This document shows, in pieces, positions 46,960 through 54,565 of a DNA stretch of 64,000 nucleotides. A model generated the notes under the pieces. It was not told the origin of the DNA. It ran no database searches and saw only the letters and a program-made list of their open reading frames with translations. Every line of letters starts with the position of its first letter. Within the stretch, counting starts at the first letter, position 1. Origin of the DNA: JBQTKD01 sp963703165 (GTDB taxonomy: Bacteria; Actinomycetota; Actinomycetes; Sporichthyales; Sporichthyaceae). A program made the position numbers and the translations under genes. The DNA lies in the NCBI GenBank assembly GCA_963703165.1, contig OY969798.1, positions 3,162,001-3,226,000 of the forward strand, written 5' to 3'.

Positions 46960-48298
46960 CAGGAAACTGCTTTGATCCGCTCGCCGAGCGCCGCGGCGGC
47001 CTTGCTCAGCGCCTCACGCTCGGCGGGCTCCATAGCGAGTTCGACGATCTCCACCAGGCCACGGCGACCCAGTCGCACCGGCAGCCCGACGCGGGTGTCC
47101 TTCAACCCGTACTTACCGTTCGGTTCGACGGCGCAGGCGAGGATCTGCGAGGTGTCGTCCTTGGCCATGGTGATGACCATGAGCGCCGCGGACTGACCGG
47201 GGAGAAGTACGCCGACCCCGTCTTCAGCAGCGCAACGACCTCGGCGCCGGCGTCGCGGGTGCGCTGCACGATTCCGTCGAGCGTGGCGGCGTCGAGGACC
47301 GAGCGGATCGGCTTGCCGCCGGCCGTCGCCAGCGACAGCGGTACGACCATCTCCGGACCGTGCGAACCGAGGGCGTAGGCGACGACCTCGTCGGGTCGGG
47401 CCTTGCCGGTGAGCCCGACAAGCGAGCAGAAACGCGCAGTGTCCAGGACCCCTGCCATGCCGAGCACCCGCTCCGCAGGGAAGCCCAGCTTCAACCGCGC
47501 GACGTGCGTCATCTCCTCCAGCGGATTGGAGACCACGACGACGACGGCGTTGGGTGCGACGGCCTTGATGCGCTCGCAGACCGAGGTGACGATCTCGGCG
47601 TTGACGTTGGTGAGGTCGGTGCGGCTCATGCCCGGCTTACGCGGCTTGCCCGCCGTCACGATGATGTAGTCGCAGCCGGCGACGCCGTCGACGGAGTCCG
47701 CGCCGGTGACCCGGGTGGACGAGCCGCAGAGCCCGATTCCGTGCCAGAGATCCAAAGCGATGCCCGCGGCGAGGCCCTCGACGATGTCGGTGAGCACGAC
47801 CTCGTCGAACAGATCCGACTCGGCCAGGCGCATCGCGGCGACCGCGCCGACGTGCCCCGCTCCCACGACGGCGGCCCGGGGGCGACCGGTCTTCCCCCCG
47901 CCTCCGCCGACTCGTGGCAGAGCGGGCGCCGGGGCACCCCGGCGGTAGAGGTGGTTGGTGGTCGCGGCGTCGGGCTTGCTCGGGCCGGACAGTGACGGGG
48001 CGTCGGCCGGCGCTTTGGCGGGAGCGGTCGGGGTCGGCGCCGACTTGAACGCCGGGGCGGGCGGTGCCGCCCCCGTGGTCGGTGGGCGGGTGGACCGCGG
48101 CGGGTTCTGCGCGAGCTTGTTGACCGGCACGACGAGCTCCGGTGCGCGCTTGGGCGGGACCGGCGCTTCCTGCTCGATCTTCACCCCGAGGTCGAACGCC
48201 CGCTCGCGGGCGAGCGGGGTCACGAGATCCCCGCGCTTGACCCGCAGGACGCCGTCCCTCTTGGCGGCGTCGACCTGCTCCGCTCCGATGACTGCCAT
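46959..48298 (-). pseudogene. BMC-associated malate/lactate dehydrogenase with N-terminal extension, one frame break
   Basis: Residues 1-45 (VIGAEQVDAAKRDGVLRVKRGDLVTPLARERAFDLGVKIE) form the TPxAR-type extension seen in BMC accessory proteins. A Pro/Ala/Thr-rich linker runs to about 140. The malate dehydrogenase fold follows: AAVVGAGHVGAVAAMRL, TAGKPRKPGMSRTDLTNVNAEIV, VSNPLEEMTHVA, and GSHGPEMVVPL with the catalytic His. The C-terminal 73 residues lie in another frame after a missing base in a C-run near 47193; together the parts give a complete enzyme. It probably recycles NADH in or at the shell. The domain order is unusual; the break looks like sequence error. Confidence 0.8.
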
Positions 48299-48306
48299 GG
48301 CCTACC

Positions 48307-48930
48307 TCAGCTGTCCCGGCCGGACAGGTTCTCGAGGGCCTCGATCGCGGCAGCAGCGGCTGCCTTGACCTCACTCTCCGAACCGGAGATGAACATGCGG
48401 CCGAACCGGCCGACGGCGCGGTTCTCCACGAGCTTGATGTTCGCGGCCTTCTCGGCCTCGTTCGCCGCCAGCGACACGTACGCCGCCGGGGCCACCTCGA
48501 GGATGAACAGGCTCTCGCCGGGGATCAGCAGGCTGCCCTTGCGCCACTTGTTCAGCAGCTGCGCCTGGTACGGGCTGACGTTGGTGATGAACTGCGACGA
48601 GGACACCTTGGGCTTGACCCGGTCCGCCTCGGTGAGCCCTAGGTAGCTGAGCACCGCGTCCCCCGCGGCGAGGACCTCGGCCTGCTGCGCCGAGTGGATC
48701 TCGAGCAGGCCGAACTCGCGCTCGACGACCTGCAGCGCCGGGCGCACGTCGGCGGCCTTCAGTGCGATGTCCGCAACCCGGAAGATCTCGTTGCCGGGGG
48801 CCACCTCGATGAACAGCTCGGACATGCCGGCCACGGGGACGTCACCGGGGCTGGTGGCCGCGACGTGGGCCGCCGCCTGAGGCTGCATGCGGTCGATGAA
48901 AGCCCAGGTGCGAAGTGAGAACTCGGCCAT
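48307..48930 (-). CDS. BMC-T tandem-domain shell protein
   Basis: A 207-residue shell trimer subunit with two BMC folds. Domain 1 (about 30-100) has AGMSELFIEVAPGNEIFRVADIALKAADVRPALQVVEREFGLLEIHS. Domain 2 (about 130-205) has GESLFILEVAPAAYVSLAANEAEKAANIKLVENRAVGRFGRMFISGSESEVKAAAAAAIEAL. Trimers of this type tile shell facets as pseudohexamers with a central pore. ATG at 48930 overlaps the EutJ-like stop. It is the only BMC-T in the window. Confidence 0.9.
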   Translation of the reverse strand: MAEFSLRTWAFIDRMQPQAAAHVAATSPGDVPVAGMSELFIEVAPGNEIFRVADIALKAADVRPALQVVEREFGLLEIHSAQQAEVLAAGDAVLSYLGLTEADRVKPKVSSSQFITNVSPYQAQLLNKWRKGSLLIPGESLFILEVAPAAYVSLAANEAEKAANIKLVENRAVGRFGRMFISGSESEVKAAAAAAIEALENLSGRDS

Positions 48931-49769
48931 TACTGCAGGGCTCCTGACGATTCATCAGTTTCAATGGACAAGGCGATCCCGAAGGGGGTGATCAGCAGGG
49001 CGTGCGGATACTCCGCGACCTCGTGCCCGATGTACGTGCTGACCACGGCACCCGCTCCGGGCACCATCAACGCGCCGCCGACCAGGTGGATCGGTCCGGC
49101 GGGACGGTGGGGCATCAGACGATCGATGTTGTGCGCGATCCGCTCGATGCCGGGACGCAGGATCGGCATCCGGTCGCTGGGGTCCTCGCGCTTGAGTTGC
49201 TCGGCGTCGGCGACGCTGATCTTCTTGGCGCCGGCCAGGATCAGGTTGAGGTGGTGTCCGCCGCCGGGCAGGTCGTCGAGCGCGACGAGCTCACCGTCGA
49301 CGTACGTCCCCACACCGGTGGACCCGCCGCCGACGTCGGCGATCGCGCCGTCGCGGATCCGCAGCAAGGCTTGAGCCGCCGTCACTTCGTCCACCAGGTT
49401 GACGCATTCGAAGCCGGCACGTTCCAGCACGAAACGGCAGGCGCGGGCGTCGGCCTCGGGCACACCGGGCGGGAAGGCAGTGGCGGCCTGGGTCAGCGGG
49501 CGACCCAGGGCCGCCTCTGCGGATTCCTTCAGTGCGGCAGTGGCGGCCGAGGCGGCGTGGAAGTCCACGACCACACCGTCCTTGACTGCTTCCTCACGCC
49601 GGAAGTCCAGATAGACCGGCCGGTCGTCGGCGTCCACGACGGCGATGACGATGGTGGCTGTGCCCAGGTCGATGCCGACCCGCAACGGCCCGCGGAAGTC
49701 CTCCGCGGGTGAGCGCAGGCGGTCCGATGCATCGAGCAGGAACTGCTCGATGTCCAGAGCTGTCGACAT
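48930..49769 (-). CDS. EutJ-like Hsp70-fold protein
   Basis: A 279-residue actin/Hsp70-fold ATPase-like protein. The phosphate-1 motif is RVGIDLGTATIVIAVVD (residues 29-45). The phosphate-2 motif is AIADVGGGSTGVGTYVDG. The adenosine motif is IHLVGGALMVPGAGAVV. It matches EutJ of ethanolamine and other metabolosomes, thought to act as a chaperone for core enzymes. ATG at 49769 touches the aldehyde dehydrogenase stop and its stop touches the BMC-T start, placing it firmly in the shell operon. Confidence 0.88.
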   Translation of the reverse strand: MSTALDIEQFLLDASDRLRSPAEDFRGPLRVGIDLGTATIVIAVVDADDRPVYLDFRREEAVKDGVVVDFHAASAATAALKESAEAALGRPLTQAATAFPPGVPEADARACRFVLERAGFECVNLVDEVTAAQALLRIRDGAIADVGGGSTGVGTYVDGELVALDDLPGGGHHLNLILAGAKKISVADAEQLKREDPSDRMPILRPGIERIAHNIDRLMPHRPAGPIHLVGGALMVPGAGAVVSTYIGHEVAEYPHALLITPFGIALSIETDESSGALQ

Positions 49770-51175
49770 CACGGCGCGTTCCCGATGTGCGCGGGCACGT
49801 TGTTGCCGTACAGGCCACGCCACGGACGAGATTCGTAGGCCACCCGCTTGATGTTGATGAGGTGCAGCGGGCTGACGTTGTCCGAGACGATCGAGCCGCT
49901 CCAGGTGCCGGTGCCGAGCATGAACGACGGTCCGATCTCGGTGGAATACCCCATCCCCCCGAACAGGCTGGGGGTGTTCACCGGGATGCGGGACGCCGGC
50001 AGCGCCGACAACTTCGCGACGACCTCGGGGTCGCCGGCGTGGATGCCGAGGGTGTGGCCCTCGCCGCCGAAGGCGAGGATCTCGGCGCACCGCGCGTACG
50101 CGGCGTCGAGGCCGTCGGCGCGGTAGAAGGTCAGGACCGGGCCGAGGATCTCCGCCGAGAGCGGGACCGACGGACCGACAACAGTCAGTTCGGCGCCGAG
50201 CACGCGGGTGCCGGCCGGCACCGTGATGCCCGCCAGACTCGCGAGCTTCACCGCGGACTGACCGACGGCGTCCGCCCGCAGTCCACCGCGCTCATCGAAG
50301 ATGACGTTGGTCAGGCGGGCCTGCTCGTCGGCGTTCAACATCGCGGTACCGCGAGCCACGAACGCGGCGATGGTCGCCTCGGCGATCTTCGAGTCGATGA
50401 CGACGCTCTGCTCGGCGACGCACGCGGTGCCGTTGTCGAAGGACTTCGACGTGACCACCATGAGCGCGGCCTCGTCGATGTTCGGCACGCTGGCGTGGAT
50501 GTAGACGGGGACATTGCCCGCGCCGACGGCCAAGCAGGGCTTGCCCGCCTGGTAGGCCGCGCGGACCATGCCCGCCCCACCGGTCGCCATGATCAGCGCG
50601 GTGTCCGGGTGGCGCATGAGTTCGGCGGTCGAGGCGATACTCGCCCGCGTCAGGCACTGCACGATGTCCTTCGGTGCGCCCGCCTTCACCGCCGCCTCGG
50701 CCATGACCTCGGCCGTGCGCGAGCAGCACTTCACACCGCGTGGGTGCGGTGCATGCACGACGGCGTTGCCCGACTTCACAGCCGCCAGGCTCTTGAAGAT
50801 GACGGTCGACGTCGGGTTCGTGATCGGGATGATCGCCGCGATCACGCCGACCGGCGAACCGATGCACGTCATCCGCCCGGGCTCGTCGACCCAGAGCACG
50901 CCCTTGGTGCGCATGCCCACCATGGACTGCGCGCAGAACTCGGCGTTGTACAGGTTCTTGAGGATCTTGTCCTCGTAGACCCCGTACCCCGTCTCGTCGA
51001 CGGCGAGGCGAGCCAGCTCAGCTGCGGAAGCGGCCGCTGCCTTTGCCATGGCGGCGACGATGCGGTCGAGATCTTCCTGCGTCGCACCTGCGAAGGCGTC
51101 GAACGCAGCCTTCGCACGGCGGGCAGCGTCGCGAGCCTCCGCCAGCGCCGCAAGATCGCCATCCAAGGCTGACAC
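49769..51175 (-). CDS. Acylating-type aldehyde dehydrogenase (EutE/PduP-like)
   Basis: A 468-residue BMC core aldehyde dehydrogenase. The catalytic Cys is in SFDNGTACVAEQSVV. The cofactor region is MATGGAGMVRAAYQAGKPCLAVGAGNVPVYI. The CoA-type features GVIAAIIPITNPTSTVIFKSLAAVKSGNAVVHAPHPRG and the ending LHLINIKRVAYE place it with EutE/PduP/AdhE rather than hydrolytic ALDHs. It converts an aldehyde, CoA and NAD+ to acyl-CoA and NADH. No clear encapsulation peptide is visible. GTG at 51175 is weakly supported by its ribosome site. The length is normal. Confidence 0.92.
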   Translation of the reverse strand: MSALDGDLAALAEARDAARRAKAAFDAFAGATQEDLDRIVAAMAKAAAASAAELARLAVDETGYGVYEDKILKNLYNAEFCAQSMVGMRTKGVLWVDEPGRMTCIGSPVGVIAAIIPITNPTSTVIFKSLAAVKSGNAVVHAPHPRGVKCCSRTAEVMAEAAVKAGAPKDIVQCLTRASIASTAELMRHPDTALIMATGGAGMVRAAYQAGKPCLAVGAGNVPVYIHASVPNIDEAALMVVTSKSFDNGTACVAEQSVVIDSKIAEATIAAFVARGTAMLNADEQARLTNVIFDERGGLRADAVGQSAVKLASLAGITVPAGTRVLGAELTVVGPSVPLSAEILGPVLTFYRADGLDAAYARCAEILAFGGEGHTLGIHAGDPEVVAKLSALPASRIPVNTPSLFGGMGYSTEIGPSFMLGTGTWSGSIVSDNVSPLHLINIKRVAYESRPWRGLYGNNVPAHIGNAP

Positions 51176-51216
51176 GTGAGGTCTTGGAGAGTCACGGTGT
51201 GGTCCTCTCGCTCCGG

Positions 51217-51534
<318 letters not shown>

Positions 51535-51550
51535 CTGCACTCCGTTGGGG

Positions 51551-51850
51551 TCAGGCCGACTTGCTGAATGTCATGGAGCCCTCGACGACGACGGAGTCGA
51601 CGATGGCGACCACCGCTGCGTCGGTGGGTACCTCGGTCAGGCCGGTCGAGATCCGGGCGGCGCTGCCGCGGGCGATCACGACCACCTCGCCCGGGCCCAC
51701 GCCGACGAGGTCGACCGCGACGTACGGGGTCTGCTTGGTGGCGTTGCCGCTGGCCGGGTCGACAGCCTCGATGAGCAGCAACTTGAGACCGGCGAAACCG
51801 GGTTGCTTGACAGTCGAGACCACCAGTCCGGCGACTCGTCCGAGCTCCAC
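51551..51850 (-). CDS. BMC-P pentameric vertex protein (EutN/CcmL-like)
   Basis: A 99-residue EutN/CcmL fold: ELGRVAGLVVSTVKQPGFAGLKLLLIEAVDP, YVAVDLVGVGPGEVVVIARGSAAR and TDAAVVAIVDSVVVE. Pentamers cap the vertices of icosahedral shells, so this gene shows that a closed shell can form. GTG at 51850 follows GGAGG. It is the first gene of the leftward operon, opposite the rightward operon across a 197-base promoter region. Confidence 0.95.
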   Translation of the reverse strand: MELGRVAGLVVSTVKQPGFAGLKLLLIEAVDPASGNATKQTPYVAVDLVGVGPGEVVVIARGSAARISTGLTEVPTDAAVVAIVDSVVVEGSMTFSKSA

Positions 51851-52047
51851 AGCACCTCCAGCGACATGCGGTGGGCGTCCCGAAGCGCGCGACCGATTGC
51901 GGTCGCTCGAGACCCCCTCGAACATGTGCTCAGCGACGCTACGCACGTCAGGAGCAGGTGGCGTTGTCGCCCAGCGACAACGATGTGTCCTCCGGATTAC
52001 CTGTGATGCCCTACAAGTGCTCATCTCGCGGTGGTGGGGTGGAACCC
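51851..52047. promoter_or_regulatory. Divergent promoter region of the BMC locus with inverted repeat
   Basis: The 197 bases separate the leftward shell operon from the rightward phosphotransfer operon. An inverted repeat, GTTGTCGC-CCA-GCGACAAC, lies at 51963-51981. Its two 8-bp arms suit a dimeric regulator acting on both operons. No regulator gene is adjacent. No clear -35/-10 pair was found by eye. Confidence 0.5.
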
Positions 52048-53049
52048 ATGATTCGCGACGAGGATGTCGAGTTCCACGCGACCGACGCTGACGAGCCCAA
52101 CTGGGCCGAGACCAATTACTGGGGTTTCTACAACGCCGAGGAACACCTGAACGTCGGCGTGTACGCCCTGTTCCGGCCGAACCTGGGTGTCGTGCAGACC
52201 ACGGTCTGCATGAACTCGCGCCCGGACGCCTTGCAGCCGTGGAAGGCGGACTACGCGGACTACCGCGGGCACTGCCCGATCCCGGAGCCGCGTTCGCTGG
52301 CCAACTACAGCCTCGCCAGCGGGCTGACCGTCCGGACGATCACGCCGAACCGTGACTGGCAGGTCAGTTACGACGACGGCAAGGGCGTCAGCCTGGACAT
52401 CACCTGGACCGGGTTGCACGACCCGTTCGACATCCAGGACCCCGAGATGGACCCGATGAAGGCCCAGCAGCTCGCTGCCGCGGACTTCGCCTGGGGGACC
52501 GCCTACAACGGGCACTTCGACCTCACCGGGCACGCCGAGGGCTGGGTCGACATCCGTGGGAAGCGCACGCCCATCGACTGCGTGTCGACGATGGACCACA
52601 GCTGGGGGCCGCGTCCCGAGCGTGGTGCGCCGAACATGAGCTGGCTGCACGCGCACTTCTCGAAGGACTACGCGGTCCACGCGATCTTCACCTTCGACCA
52701 GAACGCGCCCGGCGGCGGCACCGAGCTGACGCTCTCCCACGGCTACGCCGTCGAGAAGGGCAAGCTCTACGGACTCAAGGCCGGCCACGGCACGACGAAG
52801 CGTGACGACGACCTGTTCCCGACCGACATCTCCCTCGAGGTCACCGACATCCGGGACACCACGCACGTGCTGCACGGCGTCCCGACCACTGCGTTCTCGT
52901 GGCAGTGCTGGCCCAACATGATGGGCTTCAACCCGCTCAACAAGTGGACGTCGGACCAGGCCCCGGGCGCGACCGGCTGGGGCGAGGTCATGGACTTCTA
53001 CGAGATCCCGCAGCTCACCGCGGTCCACGCGGCACGTCGGGCGGGCTGA
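52048..53049 (+). CDS. CrtC/AttH lipocalin-like protein in BMC operon
   Basis: A 333-residue protein with beta-rich pattern and conserved Trp/His/Asp motifs: NYWGFYNAEEHLNVGVYALFRPNLGVVQT, DITWTGLHDPFD, WVDIRGKRTPIDCVSTMDHSWGPRP, and the C-terminal VLHGVPTTAFSWQCWPNMMGFN. This resembles the hydroxyneurosporene synthase (CrtC)/AttH-like and DUF7065-type families found near terpene, steroid or hydrocarbon catabolism genes; some members are hydratases. The exact activity is unknown. ATG at 52048 was chosen because the conserved region starts at residue 3; ATG 52006 is an alternative. It heads the rightward operon. Confidence 0.6.
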   Translation: MIRDEDVEFHATDADEPNWAETNYWGFYNAEEHLNVGVYALFRPNLGVVQTTVCMNSRPDALQPWKADYADYRGHCPIPEPRSLANYSLASGLTVRTITPNRDWQVSYDDGKGVSLDITWTGLHDPFDIQDPEMDPMKAQQLAAADFAWGTAYNGHFDLTGHAEGWVDIRGKRTPIDCVSTMDHSWGPRPERGAPNMSWLHAHFSKDYAVHAIFTFDQNAPGGGTELTLSHGYAVEKGKLYGLKAGHGTTKRDDDLFPTDISLEVTDIRDTTHVLHGVPTTAFSWQCWPNMMGFNPLNKWTSDQAPGATGWGEVMDFYEIPQLTAVHAARRAG

Positions 53050-53059
53050 TCACCTACCC

Positions 53060-54025
53060 ATGGCCACCACGCGCGCGATCGTGTTCGACATGGACGGCAC
53101 CCTCGTCCAGTCGCGCGGTGCCGCGTGGGAGGTGTTCCAGGACACGGTCCAGAAATTCAACCTGCCCGTCTCGGGGCCGGAGGAGTTCTTCGACCTGTTC
53201 CGCGAGAACTTCTTCAAGAAGCTTCGCGAGATGGCCGGTGCGCAGCACGACGCCGTCAACGAACACTTCCTGACCGCCTTGCGGGAGCGGTACACCCCGG
53301 AACTGATCCCGGGCATGACCGACGTCATCCACGCACTGGCGGGTCACTACTCGCTCGCGGTCATGTCCTCGAACGCGATGGGCGCAATCCGCCGCACCCT
53401 GGAACACGCGGGCGTGGCCTCGTGCTTCGCGCACGTGTTCTCCGGTGACGTCGAGAACGAGAAGGCCGTGAGCCTGCGGCGCATCCTCGCCGATCCGTCG
53501 TACAACACCGTCCGGCGGTGCGTGCCCGACTACGTCGAGGCCGGCGCGTTGCCGGAGCGAGCCACCCCCGACCAGCTCGTCCTCGTCACCGACACGATCG
53601 GTGACGTCAAGGAGGGCAAGTCCTGCGGGATCCGCGTCATCGGGGTCTCGTGGGGCATGCACTCCGCCGAGGACCTGCTCGCTGCCGGCGCGGAGTTCGT
53701 GGCGCTGTGGCCGCAGGAACTGATTGCCCGGCTCCTGCCCGAGGGCAGTTGCACCCCGGGCGGTTGCGAGTGCCTTTCCTGCGCGGTGCCCACCACCGCC
53801 ACCGTGAGCCCACCGGCCCCCGACGTGCGCTCCGCCGCCGTCGCGGCCGGTGCATTACGTCGCAACCGCCGCAGTGGCGCGGCCCCGGTTCGCACCGCGA
53901 CCGTGCCCACGTCGCAGAGTCGTCGTCGTCGTCGAGCGAGTGCCAGTGCTCGGTCGGAATTCCCTGTGCGTCCACGGCCCGGACCAGTGCCCCGGATCCG
54001 TATCTCACGTACGCACTGTCACTGA
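53060..54025 (+). CDS. HAD-family phosphatase with unusual C-terminal tail
   Basis: Residues 1-235 form a complete HAD hydrolase. Motif I is AIVFDMDGTLVQ, motif II VMSSNAMG, motif III the Lys in NEKAVSL, and motif IV VTDTIGDVKEG. It is similar to phosphoglycolate-phosphatase-like enzymes with an alpha-helical cap. Residues 236-321 form a tail with CTPGGCECLSC, then Ser/Arg-rich sequence absent from typical HADs. The tail could be a localisation extension or an out-of-frame read-through. ATG at 53060 lies 10 bases after the CrtC-like stop. In this operon it could dephosphorylate a product of the PPDK-like system (inference). Confidence 0.8.
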   Translation: MATTRAIVFDMDGTLVQSRGAAWEVFQDTVQKFNLPVSGPEEFFDLFRENFFKKLREMAGAQHDAVNEHFLTALRERYTPELIPGMTDVIHALAGHYSLAVMSSNAMGAIRRTLEHAGVASCFAHVFSGDVENEKAVSLRRILADPSYNTVRRCVPDYVEAGALPERATPDQLVLVTDTIGDVKEGKSCGIRVIGVSWGMHSAEDLLAAGAEFVALWPQELIARLLPEGSCTPGGCECLSCAVPTTATVSPPAPDVRSAAVAAGALRRNRRSGAAPVRTATVPTSQSRRRRRASASARSEFPVRPRPGPVPRIRISRTHCH

Positions 54026-54103
54026 TCGCCCAACCGCCGTAGGTCCTGGCGGCTCAACGAAATTCCAACTGAAGTTCAGATCCGCCAAGGAGGTCGGACG
54101 TAC

Positions 54104-54520
54104 ATGACTGTTATTGCTGAGGGCTATAACGCCTTCGAGACCAACAAGACCGCCACCGGGACCATCAAGTACCTGAAGGACCCGGCGTCGGTCATGGCGC
54201 TCATCAAGAGCGGCAAGCTCGCCGACCACATCCTGTTGGTCCGCGGTGGCACCACCACGTTCCTCGCCCCCGCGCTGACCATGGGCGCCATCGGCGTCAT
54301 CACCATGTCCGGCGCCCCGGAGTCTCACCTGGGCATCCTGTCCCGCGAGTTCCAGATCCCCTGCGTCATGACGATTCACCTGAACTCCAGCGAGTCCCGT
54401 TACATCGTCGGCGACGCCGGCACCGAGCACTTCGCCGAGGTCATCGCGGAACTCGAAGGCAAGACCGTCACGCTCGACTGCTCCGACGGCGAGACCGGCA
54501 AGGTCATCCTCAACGGCTGA
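54104..54520 (+). CDS. Stand-alone phosphohistidine swivelling domain
   Basis: A 138-residue protein consisting only of a PEP-utilising-enzyme mobile domain: DHILLVRGGTTTFLAPALTMGAIGVITMSGAPESHLGILSREFQIPCVMTI. The phosphorylatable His is His75 in PESHLGILSREFQIPCV, equivalent to TSHAA...ELGIPAV of PPDK and PEP synthase. Residues 100-138 complete the small barrel (YIVGDAGTEHF...GKTVTLDCSDGETGKVILNG). Alone it cannot bind ATP or substrate, so it needs partners, probably the PPDK-like protein and the 474-residue protein of the same operon. ATG at 54104 follows AAGGAGG at 54087-54093. Confidence 0.85.
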   Translation: MTVIAEGYNAFETNKTATGTIKYLKDPASVMALIKSGKLADHILLVRGGTTTFLAPALTMGAIGVITMSGAPESHLGILSREFQIPCVMTIHLNSSESRYIVGDAGTEHFAEVIAELEGKTVTLDCSDGETGKVILNG

Positions 54521-54565
54521 CGCGCCATCTGACCCCCAATCAGCTTTGAACACGAGAGAGGTTCC

